The position numbers were made by a program, and so were the translations under genes. This document shows, in pieces, positions 1-26,414 of a DNA stretch of 64,000 nt. Each line of letters begins with the position of its first letter. Position 1 is the stretch's first letter. The stretch spans positions 11,389,721-11,453,720 of the forward strand of contig NW_025062479.1 in assembly GCF_000002995.4 (NCBI RefSeq), given 5' to 3'. Source of the stretch: Brugia malayi (Eukaryota > Nematoda > Chromadorea > Rhabditida > Onchocercidae). The notes beneath the pieces are model-generated. The model ran no database searches, had not been told where the DNA came from, and saw only the letters and a list, made by a program, of their open reading frames with translations.

Positions 1-865
1 TTGAGGAGCTTTCATTTCGACCAACAATTTCGGTAAAAATTAGTTTCGTTAAAATACAATTATTTTTTATTTCAAAATTTAATCTCATATTATTGACAAA
101 TAAATTTGAGTGATTTTAAAATGAAAGAAAAAAAAAACCAAATTATTTGATTAATCGCTTATCAAACAGAAATTACAAATAACTCTAATAATAATAATAA
201 ATATTATATTTTAGAAATATGGTTATCCACAAGCAGATTTTTCTTCTCTTCAAATAGCAACATTCAATCCACAGTATAATACAACAACATCAACAATTTT
301 AAAATCTAAAGAAGTAATATTTATCTAATTTTATAAAAGAAAAGGAAAAATAATAACAAAAAAAAAAAACTAATTATTGACATGCATTTTTCACACACGT
401 TTCCAACAATTTTTTTTTTTATTGATGAAAAAAAAGTTGAAAAATTGTCAAAATGATTAGTATTCATTTATAGATTGATCGTCATATTGAAGATTACTTT
501 GAAGGAGGACATATACGTTTAAATGCATTTATTGGTAGTGATGTAAGTTCTATTTTCATTTAATCAAATTATTTAAAAGAAAAAAAAAATCATAAAAAGA
601 ATATTTTGGAAATATTCGCTTATAAGAAATTTTTTGACGATAAATTAATAAGTGAAATATTTTTATTTATAAATTAAAATTAATTCTATAAACTAACACC
701 AATCATTTTCTTTTTTTTAAAGGAAATTTTCAGGATTTAGCTTTGTCCGATTCTGAGCTACCACAACTATCACGTTTCCAGCAATTGCAGTGGACAATAC
801 AACAAAATACGAAATATTATACTAATTTGGCAACACCAAAAAATATGTGCTGCAGTATCATGTAA
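1..865 (+). CDS. 3' end of an unrecognised protein with a C-terminal CaaX box (partial)
   Basis: Four exons join in phase: 1-32 (cut by the window edge), 215-313, 474-542 and 734-865, ending in TAA. Introns have GT donors and AG acceptors preceded by T-rich tracts. The last 109 or so residues are polar, with an acidic/aromatic stretch (IEDYFEGGHIRLNAFIG) and then a Gln/Asn-rich tail. The protein ends CCSIM. CSIM is a CaaX sequence of the farnesylated type (prelamin A carries the same four residues), and the extra Cys could be palmitoylated, so the protein is probably membrane-anchored by lipid. I do not recognise the family from this tail; no GTPase motif is visible. Most of the gene lies left of the window. 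AATAAA occurs 25 bases after the stop. Confidence 0.72.
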
Positions 866-889
866 AATACTAACAGTATTGTTTAAATC

Positions 890-895
890 AATAAA
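890..895 (+). terminator. candidate polyadenylation signal of the CaaX gene
   Basis: Canonical AATAAA 25 bases after the TAA stop at 863-865. The spacing fits a very short nematode 3' UTR. Confidence 0.5.
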
Positions 896-1946
896 AAGAT
901 AAGAAATTATTGATCCATCAATTTAAATAATTAACAATTTCACTCGGCCAACATTTGCTAATTTTTCGTAATACATTAATGCACGAGATTATAGCTTTGT
1001 TTCTCCTTTTTCTTTTCTTTTCTTTTCTTTTTTGAAATCATTAAACTTTCCAAAAGTGTTGTAATTTGTTTGCAAAATTGAAAATACTAAAATATGAAAA
1101 ACCTATGATTACTTGTTATATATGCTTGAAAAGATCATTTTACACTTATAATTTTAAATAATGAATTACAATTTTTATGATACTGCAACAAATATAATTA
1201 GCAAATGATTCCCTTAATTACTAACTTATCTATATCTCAAAAAAGTTTGAAAAAGTGATGATAATATGATAAAAGTTAGGAATGGTGAGAACTTTTTTTA
1301 TCCGTAAAATTTTCGAGAAGTCAAGAGATGATTTTATTACCTTTTTACCTTTAATTGATAATTTCATTTCTAAGGAATCTAAAGAATCTGTGGATTCTAA
1401 CCAAGAAAAAAAACCTATACTAAAAGATTATCGGAACAAAAAAAAGAACACTTCAAGTGTCGAAACGTCACATCCTTGCAAAATATCAGTTCATTTTTTT
1501 TTTCTTCCAAATTTTGAGAATCGATTACATTCATTTATGAAAAATATGCAATGCTTTTGATTCAACTACTAAATTAAACTGAATTAGCTATTGTTATTGA
1601 TTTCGCTTGAATTTATGCTTTCTCCGGAATAGATCTACCTTTTTTTCTTTTTCGATAATTCTACATTAATAACGATAAAACCTAATAGTCTGATTAAATC
1701 AGAAAATGTTTAGATAGTTAAGAAATGAAACAAATGAAGAGATAACTAATGAAGAGGAAATAATCTTAGCTCAATAATATGTACTTATCCGATGAAAGAA
1801 TGAACGAAACTTGTGATAGAAGGTAATTAGATCACAAAAATAGATCAATAAAATTGAAAATATGATTTATTTTGAAGAAAAAAAAGTTGAGTAAAAGAAA
1901 AAAAATTTCGAAAAATTTAATCAAAAATTTTGATTAATTTTATAAC

Positions 1947-2068
1947 TGCGTGTGTATCGCACGGTGTAACACATTATCTGTGATTGCCTTAGTTCATACG
2001 TAACACGGTATCCGTGACTATCTTACTTCGTACGTAGCACGTTGCACGTGATCGCATATCTCGCACAC
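1947..2068 (+). repeat. imperfect ~35-bp tandem repeat, CpG-containing
   Basis: Roughly three diverged units run head to tail: about 1973-2008, 2009-2042 and 2043-2068, with a partial unit before them. Each carries a TATCYGTGA-like or TGCACGTGA core and a TACGTARCACG-like end. The units differ at many positions but keep the spacing. Confidence 0.55.
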
Positions 2069-2743
2069 GAGAAAAATAAACGACCCCATTACCTCTGCAT
2101 AAAACCGCACCTAAGCAGAAATCATTCATTCTTAAAAAACTTTCTGTTCTTTTTTAAATCAAATATAACCAACGCACGGGAGGTGATTCCATCTTTCGTG
2201 TTAGGACCCATCAGCTCATATAATCGTCTAGCTGCAAAATTCGACGGAATCTTATTGCGACCCGCAACAGGGAATGAGAAACGAATGAGTTAGCTTCAGT
2301 TTGTGGCTTAGTTTAACGGACCGTGAGTTGAATTTATGGTGAGGAATTACTGATGAGATTACTAGTTATTTAAATTAATTCTCAGTTTGTATATAGTGAT
2401 CTTAATTATTTGATTGCGGTTATAGTATGATGAAGTTGTGTCTGAAATCTGTAATTTGTAGTTTTTGGATTATAGTTTAATAAGACGTGTTATGATTTGA
2501 TTTTGGTAGAGTGTTATCGGGAAGTGCAAATTTTATTCTGTATAACCGAATTGTGGTGAACTTGTTTGAATTGATAAGTTATATGATCTGTAGCGATGTA
2601 ATAATGACTCATGTAGTTGGATGAGTTACTTCATGCATATACTTTATGCTATGACATTTATTTTACCATAATGACTCATTTAATGCTTTTTAAGGATGGT
2701 CAATATTTCTTTATCCTGTTGTCACTAGGTTGAATGTTGATCG

Positions 2744-2744
2744 C

Positions 2745-2784
<40 letters not shown>
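2744..2784. repeat. GT then TA dinucleotide microsatellite
   Basis: About nine GT repeats pass directly into about ten TA repeats. Confidence 0.9.
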
Positions 2785-3802
2785 GTTACTTGTTAGCAGT
2801 GGCTGTGTGATATGGATAATAAAATTATGTGTTAGGCTTTGTGAGTTTTATATACTGCAGAAATCATTCAGCAAAGATTAATAGCAAACAAAAACTACTA
2901 AAAAAAAAAAAAACCGCTTCCTTCAAAAGTGATTAGTTAATTGTTGACCTTGTCCAACAATTTGGTGGCGATTTGTTGCTTCAGATATTGTTAATGTCTG
3001 ATGACATGCTCGAAACAATGAAAAATCTGTAATGTTACATCCAAATTGCCAAAATATTCAAATATATCGAATTGAGGTTGGATATGAGGCATGTTTGGTT
3101 GCAGTTTTTTGACTGGACTGACTACTCTTCACTTTAATCCGAGTATTTGTGAAGTGATTCAGAATAACCTTTGCAGTCGCAGTAGCAATCTCGTTTTGGT
3201 ATACTTTGATGTCTGAGTTTTGCTTAATTTTTCCCGTCACATTCATGTTGCGATGAGATAAATCAAATGATAATGAAAAAGAAAAAAAAAAGTCTTTTTG
3301 GTGTCGTTTTTGAAAAGTGTTGAGAATTAATTGAATTATTTATTAGCTGCTTACTTACTAGAACATAAATTGCATTGTTCTTGGTTCCGGAAGTTTCAGT
3401 ATTTACGGTTAGTATATAGCTTCATTACAGTGTGTTTCCTGACTTTGAGTTACATGTCAAATGTAGTGTTGAGTAGATTTCCCGAATGGCCTTCATAATG
3501 CTTAAAGGTCGACTAGTTTCATCTGATATTTCAAAGTCTTTCATCTTATCATGTGTTTAACTCATTTTTTTTTTCTCCCACAATGTAAAATTCTACGAAG
3601 TGTTTTTTTTTTTCAGGAATAATACTTTTGTACTATAAGGAGTGTTACCAATCTTCCATCCAGTTGAACTGTAACTGTCATCTTGTAATGCCCGCGCGGT
3701 AGGTATTTAATTTCATTTCTATGTTTACTTTACATAATATCTGTTTTTTACTTTTATTACATTGTTATTCGCTGACTTCATTCGTTTTATAATGATCCCT
3801 AA

Positions 3803-14248
<10,446 letters not shown>

Positions 14249-14528
14249 TCTTTATTCCTGGGTTACATAAGGTCCAAGCAGCTTATCTTTCTTCTTAAAA
14301 TGCATCTCTTAGAAAAAATTTTTCTGTTTTTATGAATTGTGGGTATTGTATTTACATACTTAATTTATATCCAGTGAACAAGTGTTTATTATTTGTCATT
14401 TGTTTTCATGATCACTCAAAATATATCTTGCCTGATATACGTATATATAACAATTTCTGCATGAATTTTCCTTTGTAGTAAGTATGTACATCTTCCGTTT
14501 TATTATGGATGAGGGATTCATTTCCGGC

Positions 14529-14534
14529 AATAAA
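14529..14534 (+). terminator. candidate polyadenylation signal of the MYST gene
   Basis: First canonical AATAAA after the TAA at 14246-14248, giving a 3' UTR of about 300 bases. Confidence 0.45.
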
Positions 14535-17500
14535 ATTCAATGATTTTGATTTTTCTTTACAGTAGAAAACAAACTAGGAAATAAATCTCTTCTCCATATT
14601 TGACGATGACTGACATCTCTTCGTTGCTATTATTATTGTTTGTTCGGGTAACCTGGCTTTAATGTGGCTTTTCTTTCTGTCCTAAAACAACAAGAAATAA
14701 AAAACCCATTCTGACAGGTTTGCTTTGTATCACCTTCTGATCTCGTATTTTCATTTCATTTCATCCAGACACTGATCTTCAAATTTAATGGAAAGGAAAT
14801 TAATAATGCACTTTTATATCACCCCATGTAGTTGGAGTTCGGAATTAAATTTGAACAATAGGGGTGTTGGCTATGGACCTTAGCACTTTATTTACTTTAT
14901 AAAAAAGTATACGGGCACTTTCTTGCTTTCTCTCCCTCTCTGATCTTTATGTTAAAAGCTGTATTTTTGCTATTGTCTTTTTTTGCTTTTTGCAAGAAAA
15001 CTGAAACTCGTTTTTCAATTCATTTTCTCCTGTTAAGTGGTTTTTCCTTTTCAAATAATATTTTTGGTGTTTCAAATAACAATGTCTCTTTTCGTGACTG
15101 TTTTTTCAAGAAACTTTTTCCAAATTACAGCATTAGAAGACCTATTTTTTCTATTTTTGATTTCTAGTTTTCTCCATGGATTTGAAATTTTATAAATAGG
15201 AATACATTACAAATGGAACAATTTTTTTTGATAGAAGCTCTATGAATCCTAGTGTAAAAGAATAATGTAAAAAAAGTATTTTACAGAATTCATGAAGCAC
15301 TTTATCTCTGTGTCAGATCTTTCTATTAATCTCTCCGATCTTTGTGTTAAACATATTCGGTCATTTGTTATCCGTTTTCCTTCACTTATGAAAATTTTCT
15401 AAAGAAAAATTGTTATTTACATCCCTAATTCTTTTTTTATAATTAATTTTCCTTTTTTACTAAATCTCTTCACAATTTATTTTTAGAATTTAACCTTTTT
15501 AGTGCTTTTCTGCTTTTTTTTTTTTTTTTTTTGACCTCTCAGCTTTGACGTATTTCTCTTAAAATGTTTTTATTTAGTATCGCATCAAACAGTCTATATT
15601 TTTATTTCCAGTTTCTATATGGTTTGTATTATGCATGCAAAGATGCATTATAAATATAATAGTGATCATCTATTATTTATAACTTTTCTTTACACTTAAG
15701 TTTTCATAATATTCGGAATGAAGCATCATACATACGGGAAGAAATTTTACAAAAAATGGAAAAATTACTGGTATCATTTTGGATATCGTTGACGTTTAAA
15801 ACTATTAAGACGGATGGGTTGCAATGATTTCCTTAACGGATTTGGATGATAGTTAACGCATCTATTATTAGGTATGCTGAACGAATTAAATTCTCAGCAA
15901 CGTTAATTTCATAAAAGTGGCGAAAAGTAGATGAAAAAAAAAGGTACACCTGACTTCGGTTCATTATTATCTCGTCGCTGTAACAACCATGATATCATTT
16001 ATGGTATTGATTTTCACAAATGAATTTTTTTCTTTTTCGTAAGATGTTCTATACTGAAACGTTAGTTACAAGAGGATATGAAAATTGTTAGGGCTACTGA
16101 AGCCTATTATTTATATTTCAAAGAAAGGAACTGAATTTTTTGAAAACATTTTTTACTATATATGAAGAGTCGTTACAGTTATTTAATTAATTGTAACATA
16201 AATGAATGTACAAACATCATGTGCAGCTTGAATTATTCATTTACCAATTCAGGAAATGCACCTATACTTTAATAGTGCTAGTGGTTTAATTAAATTTGAA
16301 TCTAAATTGAATCGTTTGTTTCAATTCTAATGCTTCCTTTCTTTTTAAAATATTTTCAAATCTATGATATTTTAAGATAGCTTCTACTCTGGGTAGAAAT
16401 TTAATTTGATCAAATTCACAACAGCGTGAGAATTCGTACTGAATAATGCTAATTTAAATTTCAATTTCTGCTCTTCTTCCTTGCTAACAGTTTTATCAAA
16501 TAAGTTTAAATAGATATATGGGAATTGATTATACGGCTCCATTAAACAAACAGAAGATTATGAAATTTGATTAGATAGACTGACAGACGGGTAACATATT
16601 TTATCGGTTTTTGTTTTGGTGGTCCACTGCAAATACCATATTTTTAAATCGTTTAATTATTTCACATGTTAATTTTAATGCTTAGATTACTAATAGAAAC
16701 GAAATATGTTTGTCACAGTTATTCAAATAATTACATAAAATTTTTTATCTAATAATATTTTATGATAATCTATTTGGAATTGTAATTTTATTTGTATTTT
16801 CTTCTTCCTCTTCCTTTTTCGCATTTTCTCCTTAACCCTTCTATTTCATTTGAATATGTTACCAAACAATAAAACTTTTAAATTTTCATCATTAATTTCG
16901 AAAGATTTATCCGATATAATATCAAATAAATCCTTTCGAAATACATATCAAATATATTATTTCATAAATCTAGCATGAATAAATTTCCTTCTTTGAAAAT
17001 TTCAAAATCAATTTAAATTAAATTCGAACAAACTTTGTCCAAATTTATACGATATGTAACAGTGTTCCAATTTGATGAATGTTTTTACAGTTCTAATGAT
17101 GATTCTAATGATGTTTGTTAGTTAAGATTTTGTAAAAATTGGTAGAAATTTATTTAAAATGATTTACAACCAAGAAAATAAAAAAAGGTACGATTGTTCA
17201 ATAATGAATTCATCTGAAACGTAATCATTTATCATATGAAACTTCAACATCTCCTTCTCTTTGTCTCTCTTCTTCAAGGTAATAACATTATGAATAATGT
17301 GAAGTATTATCTAGCGCAAATCTTTATGATATAGCAGCCTACAAATTTTATTTGTAGGATTTTTAAGGAATGTGATCATTTCATCATTTTTTCATGTTAT
17401 CATAACAATATCAAAAAAATAAAAAAAAACAAAAAAAAAAAAAAAAAAAAAAAACATCTAATTATGATGTATATTGGAAATATGAAGTCAACAAATAATT

Positions 17501-18296
17501 TCTCAAATTACTAAAATAGTTAATCTTTTTAATGAAATTAAAATTTTCGCACAAAAATTAAATTTGATAAAAAGTAATAAATAATTTTCTTCAATTTTTT
17601 GAACTTGATGGAAAATAAAAAATCCAAATAGTTGATAGTAGATTCACTCACTGTGGATGAATGATAATAAGTATTACTTGCTAGTTTAGATGTTTACTGC
17701 AATAAGCAAATTAAATAAATGAGAAAAATAAAGAGAAAGGAAGAACGACGGAAAGAGAAAGAAGGGAGGTAAATTTTGAAATATTACATCTTTTTTTACT
17801 TTCCAAATTTAACATTTCGTTTAAAAAATTTTGAAGCAAACAAATTTTTGCCTTTTTAAAATGTCGCTTTTATATTTATTTATATAACTCGAAATTTCGA
17901 AATTTCATTCAATTTTATATTTGTCAAGAAAGGAAAAGAAGGAACTCTCCAAATGAAAAGGAAAGTTAGGGCATAACGTCTTTTCCGGTAAATTAAATTG
18001 CTAATGGGGGGAAGATCGAAGACTAACTAATGATTAATCAGGTTCCCGAAATTTCATAAGTTATTGATTAAACTTTCTTTCAATTTTTAGCTAAATTGAG
18101 CAACCATTATCATTTTTATAACGAGCATTGTATAATGATATATTTCTATAAAGTTTTTTTTTTTTTTTTTGATTATTCAATTACATTTAGCTTAGCAATT
18201 TTGCTTATATTTAATTTATTTCATTTCCACATTAATTTTGATTTTCATTCATTTTTTTCTTGAGTAAAATTTTGCTAATCCATTACAAATGTTGTA

Positions 18297-18298
<2 letters not shown>

Positions 18299-18381
<83 letters not shown>
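18299..18381. repeat. TA dinucleotide microsatellite, about 41 units
   Basis: Uninterrupted alternating AT over about 83 bases. An apparent Ile-Tyr open frame across it is an artefact of the repeat. Confidence 0.97.
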
Positions 18382-18383
<2 letters not shown>

Positions 18384-19040
18384 TTGTTTTTTTTACAGAT
18401 TTTATGGTGAACTTTTTTTTTAATTTGTATTTTTAAAATAATTTGGAAATTTCTACTCATTAACTTCTAACTAAAATTGATTGAAATTGAGATTTGGATT
18501 ACTATTATCAGAAACAACTTTTGTGCTAATTCCAACAATGTAAAATGTCGTTGAAGGAATTCTTCTATTCAAATGATTAAATTGATCAAAAAGTCATTTC
18601 AAGATTGATTCATTTGCTTCGATTAGCATTCATTTTATTTCTAAAATGTCGAAAATTTTTGTTAATTCGAATTATTTAAAATATAATAAATCGTTTCAAA
18701 TTACTGTGAATTGTAACAGATTGTACATTTCCATTTTTGTATCATTCAATTTATGAATTAACTATACCATACTAATCTATTTTCATTTCGATTTATGGAA
18801 AAACCCTTATTTTATTTTCATTATTCATTTATTAATTTATCTAAATTTCCCAATTATTTTATTATCGACAGCTTCTTTCAAATTAAGTTGTCGCGATTAA
18901 TGAAATGCATTTTGCTTAGAAAATATTAGTGTATTAAAAGCACTTCAATTGCATCTTTACTTTTATCTATATTTTTGAAGAATGATGTCGCTTATTTATT
19001 TGTTGTTTTTGTAAATTTTCAAAACTTTTTCTTATTTTTA

Positions 19041-19047
19041 TTTTCAG
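19041..19047 (+). promoter_or_regulatory. candidate spliced-leader acceptor before adenosine kinase
   Basis: TTTTCAG follows a long T-rich tract and lies 23 bases before ATG 19071, with no upstream coding exon in view. That is the position and sequence expected of a nematode trans-splice acceptor. It could also be a cis-splice acceptor for an unseen 5' UTR exon. Confidence 0.45.
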
Positions 19048-19070
19048 TTTTCCATTCAATAAAGTAAACA

Positions 19071-21653
<2,583 letters not shown>

Positions 21654-22959
21654 AATTTCGTTTGATTTTAAGACATGAAACCATTACATTTACCGACTGT
21701 TTTTAATATTTTTCTATTAGGAAATTTTCAACATAACATCCCAACTTAACTCACTTTGACTCACTATCAGATCTAGGAATGCCTGTTTCCTAATCCATAT
21801 GATATACAGAAAATAGAGAGATAGCAAAAACGATTAAAGCAGATGTTTATGTTATAGGACCAAATAGACTTTCAAAAATTTCTTCTTTTGAAAACTTTGA
21901 ATAAAAATTACTGATAAATTTATTTCATACTCTGCTGTGCTAATATAACGCACAAAGGCACAGGAAATGCAATTAATTCACAACTCAGAAATTCGAAAGC
22001 ATGCTGTACACCAAAAATACATATACATCCAAATATGTACACACATACAAATGTGCACAAATGTGCCAAAGGAGTGAAATTCACTGCAAAGTGGGATATA
22101 AAAAGGAGCCCCGAACAACTGACAAAATTATTCAAGATTTACAAAAGATAAATACGGACAATGGGTGTAACATATGAAGTGACTAGATAATCATACAATA
22201 TTTTCATTTTAAAGCCGTATAGAAAATCGGCATTTCTATGATATACCCTACCAAGAAACAACAAAAATTTACAATTAAATCCTCAATTTTGCTTCTTATA
22301 TAAAATTGTGGTGCTGAAAATGGTAGAACCTACTATTTACCGCTTTTCATATGAAAATATGATTGCAGAACAGCTGTTTCTTAAAAACTTATAACCTCAT
22401 TGCACACTAGTTGCAATGGTTAGTTATGAAGTTATTATGTACACAGTTTCATCGGACTTATCAGATCTCATGGCTGATACACAAGAGACAAGTAAAATCA
22501 AACATGTATATAAATAGTTGGAAACCAATTATTCCACTTAAAAGTAACTGATACACCAAAGAACACATTACAACTAAAAATGCAGACACCGTAGGATATC
22601 AAAAAATCACTTTTAAACTTTTCATCAATCTGCTCCGATGTAAACCGGGGGAGGTGACTGTATACCATCGATCGCAACACCTAACTGCTTTCCAACTTTC
22701 CACCATTATAAACAAGATATTAACAATTGCATCACAGGTAAATTCAGATGAATGATTTAATTACATCAATACTTTTGGCAATCTGGCACAGACCTAGATA
22801 TACAGCAAAAAGACGAGTGAGCAATTATAATAGTGTTTCTCGAACATGTTAGAGATTAAGATCAATTTAAATTTCAGAATTTGTGACGGATAGAGATGAA
22901 AGCATAGGCACTTATTTTAATGAAACAGTGGCAGTAAAGCAAAATGAAGAAATCAGTAA
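21654..22959. other. convergent intergenic region, 1.3 kb
   Basis: Lies between the 3' ends of adenosine kinase (+) and the SH2D4-like gene (-) and should hold both 3' UTRs. No coding potential was recognised; the short frames at 21920-22135 and 22498-22680 on the minus strand resemble nothing and have no splice support. Confidence 0.6.
21900..21905 (+). terminator. candidate polyadenylation signal of adenosine kinase
   Basis: AATAAA about 250 bases after the stop codon at 21651-21653. Confidence 0.4.
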
Positions 22960-25900
22960 CTAGGCCCGCAGTGTGTTTCGTTGAACAGGAATAAGATCAG
23001 CATAGTCCGGCAAATTAGTGTCCACTTGTCCTACGGCCCAACGTAATATCTCATTTCCTTTACTTGTTATTGGCGAAATCTGCAAAACGTCATATTCAAT
23101 TCATATCTTAATAATTATGCAAAAAAATGTAAAAACTCAAAAAATTTTCCTTACATAGAGTCAATTTAAAAAACCAATCGCATGCAAATGAAGTCAAGGA
23201 AAAGTAATCAACAGACAGAAATTAAGAATGAGTGACAAAAAAATACTCCTGGGACAAATTGTTTATTTAGGATACATGAAATCAATCAGAATCCATAGGA
23301 AGTTTAATTTACAAAAAGTTCAAAATAAACTACTTCGTGAAATGCAACAAGCTCATGGAGGCGTTGATGCACTACTTGATTAATTCCCAAAAATTGATAT
23401 CCCTGTGGTATTTTTTCGATCATGAAATGCTTTATATTACCATCTCCAACCATATACGATAGAGTGTAACCCCAAATACGCTCCGAAACGCGAACAAGGA
23501 ATGAACCAGAAGGTTTTCCCTGTAGTAGTTCATCAGCTGCGTTTCGTGTAATGATTCCTATAACGAAAATTCTTTATAAAGGCATCAAGTTGTAAACTAA
23601 ATATGATTATCCTTAAAAAGATTGAAAGGAGCCAGAATTGATGACCTGAAGGCACTGGGAATAATTTCATTCCTTAGATAAGAACGAAGACATAATTAAC
23701 CATGGAACCAAACAGCTGGTCGATGTGTCAATGGGTCTAAACCGGTTCCATGTCGCAGCTCCTCAGATTTGAACCAATCAATAATTGCTTCACGAGATTT
23801 TGGCTTCGGAGGACGGGGTAAATTCTTCCTGGAAGCATCATTAATTATATTTATAATAAATAAGATGACATGAAAGGATAGCTAACTGATTAGCATGATT
23901 TGTTCTTTTTAACTGAGAAGAATCGATCTAAACATTTTACTGCGTAACAGTGGAACAGTGTAAACAGGAAAAAATAAGAGCAAATTAAAATAAAAGAAAA
24001 CCAATAAAATGTTAAATTGCCATTCAATCACAACGAATCCAGAAATAAAGCGCCTAATGTGCTGGACTTTACGAGAGCATTGTGACAACAGAGGTTAAAA
24101 TTGGACGGTTATTTCTTTACTGTTACTATTTTTCAACAAAAAAAGAAAATGAAGCCATTACTTACAGAATCTCCTGTACAGATGCAGTATTTTTCACATC
24201 CTTGAGAACTGTTAAAAACGGAGCTGATGTACGTAAAGTTTGCTGACGATGTTGTTCACGAGCCCGTTGCGCAATATGTCGAATTTCAGCTTCTGCTTCA
24301 CGTGCTCTTCTTTCTGAAAGAAAGAACATTGCCATCCGTAACAATATGCAGTGGGAAATAATCCAAGAAGTTCATGAATATTTCGAGAAAGACGATATAC
24401 TTTATCTAAAAGTAACTAAACCGACCTTGTTCTTCCCAAGCTTGTTCAACACGTCTTGCCTCTTGTTCTGCTTCTCTGTCAAATTGCTGATATTTCTCCT
24501 TAATCTTTTCGAAAATTTCTGACTGTCGCTTGGTGATTTCATCATTGATATCTGTAATCAACAATTAATTTAAATTAAAAGTGTTAAATTTCAGCAATAA
24601 AGTGTAATGGAAAATGAAAATACCCGGTAAATCATGTCTTGAACTAAGATCAGGTCGGAATTTCACCACGTGACCAGAGTTTGTTTTCTGAGCTGGAGTG
24701 AACTGTTTAACTGAATGACTAAGTCCTACTAGTGGAGCAGGTTTTGCAGCATTTGCTATTGCGCCGAATGTCTGAAATTAGTCATTTTAAACAAATTGGG
24801 AATAAATTCAACATTCCATATGAATCACTATAACTGCCAGCATGTCAACATTTCCCAATCTACGATGGATCCCTGAACTAGAAGGCAAGCAACATTCACT
24901 GTCTCACTTCCAGAAGACAGATACACACTACTCGAGCTACTGGAAAAGTTTACTCGAAATGATGTTAGAGTAGAAGTATCTGGCAAAACTTAATTCATCT
25001 AAACCATTGCTCTAAAAAAACTTTCAGGTTTTCGAAAAAATAAAAACACAGTTTGCTGCAATTTCTCATTAGAACTAAGTGCACATAAATGTTTAAAAAA
25101 GGAATTACTAACTTTCACAGTGTCAGTTGACAAATAAGTGCCACATGCTTTCTCTTTTGTTTTCTGCTTAATATCAATGTCGATCGAAAGTTTATCTTTT
25201 TTATTACTGTTGTTATTCAAAGGAAAATTTTCAGTAGATTTCTTTAGAATCCCTTTGTAAGGTGATTCTGAAGCAGGAGCAATATGCGAAGGTTCACTAC
25301 CATTGTATGATAGGCCAAACAGTGAGTCTGCATCATCATATACAGATTCCTGCAACTGTAGTTTTCCGATTCAGAAACCAAAATTTCATGAGATGAAATT
25401 GTAAGTTACTGGATCTCACAGCTACTGTAGAAGTTGTAGGAATGTAGAATAGCAAAACAGTTCAGCAAAGCTAGCTTTCTGGAATACCAAAATTCCTCTA
25501 GATCCAAATAAGTATTAATCTAAAAAAAAAAATACACTGTAATACATACCTGTACTTTGTTACGTGCGGATGATCCAGATCCACTATTCCACGGTTTGAT
25601 ACGGCTCAACTGCTGTTTCAATGTGTCCTCATTTTCATGTGGCCCAAATACAGGTCCACTGCCATCATTTAATTCCATTAAACTGAAAAAATTACAGTAA
25701 TTATCCAGACATATATGTCGGATAAAAACAAAGATTACCAGAATTTTTCCAGCACTTCCGCTTCAACTTGCACTGCTTGGTTTTCCAGCATTTCTTTTTC
25801 AGCAAGTTCTCGTGCTTCCTCATAAGCCCGTTTTTCCGTAATTTGTTCAATGGTAAGGTCATCCTTATGTTCACCCATAACCCAAACCCAATCTTTGCCA

Positions 25901-26414
25901 TCTTCTCCCTTTAACCATCTGAAAAAGGATCATTCTAATGAATAGAACTAAAATTTAAAATTCCGTCAATACTCCATCCACCGTCTCAGAAATCGAACTC
26001 TGTGCAGAATTCGAACCTAACTCTTCGCGAATTATTTTTTGGTTTGCTACTTTGGGGCTTATCCTCTTGCTCACGCTTGTCCTCAAAAATTTTCCAACGT
26101 TTCACTTGTTCCTCCCGCATTTTGATAAACAATATCTGTTTTTGTTCCTCGTCTAGAGCTTCTAAAATTTCTGGATCCACAAACATCTGCAATAAGTGTA
26201 GAGGAGATTTCGAAATGTAAAGCGATGATGATCATGAAATTTACTCCAAAATTAGGATTTTCTACCTTTTTCTAAGTCTTCATTCAATCTTTTTCTTGGA
26301 GTTTTTCTCCTCAAAGTTTTAAATTCTAAAAAAAGAAGAGGAAAGAAAAGCCTTCTACGATGTAACAGCAATAAAGAGACATACTTGATCTAATATTTGC
26401 TGCAGCATACTCAT
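22960..26414 (-). CDS. SH2 domain-containing protein of the SH2D4A/B type
   Basis: Cytoplasmic adaptor of uncertain function; the SH2 domain should bind phosphotyrosine. Eleven exons on the minus strand: 26414-26385, 26186-26017, 25918-25739, 25682-25550, 25349-25113, 24771-24624, 24551-24426, 24313-24166, 23828-23701, 23557-23334, 23079-22960; 547 aa (human SH2D4A about 454). The N-terminus ([19 protein letters not shown], then [19 protein letters not shown]) closely matches the start of human SH2D4A, as does WVWVMGEH. The middle is Ser/Lys-rich. A charged helical stretch ([19 protein letters not shown], then [19 protein letters not shown]) looks like coiled coil. The SH2 domain runs about 430-515: WFHGIITR, then [10 protein letters not shown] with the phosphotyrosine-binding Arg at about 456, HFMIEK, and [22 protein letters not shown]. 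The tail ends in RNTLRA. All phases join. Confidence 0.93.

Larger units (their letters stand above)
866..3802. other. intergenic region, 2.9 kb
   Basis: AT-rich with homopolymer A and T runs. Open frames here, such as 1282-1560 and 2042-2293, have no family resemblance and no splice support. 1941-2340 is distinctly richer in CpG and holds the tandem repeat listed separately; a GT/TA microsatellite lies at 2744-2784. The right part presumably holds the promoter of the MYST gene. No RNA gene was recognised. Confidence 0.6.
14249..19070. other. intergenic region, 4.8 kb
   Basis: Very AT-rich. It holds the MYST 3' UTR at the left, poly-T at 15518-15531, an A-run at 17404-17454, a long TA microsatellite at 18299-18381, and the presumed upstream region of adenosine kinase at the right. 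No exon chain, RNA gene or transposon was recognised on either strand. Confidence 0.6.

Noticed and set aside
1282..1560. 92-codon plus-strand frame as a small gene
   Set aside because: Lys/Phe-rich composition typical of AT-rich noise, no similarity.
2042..2293. 83-codon plus-strand frame in the CpG-rich block
   Set aside because: Starts inside the tandem repeat and shows no recognisable domain.
18275..18460. Minus-strand frame with poly-Ile-Tyr
   Set aside because: Created by the TA microsatellite.
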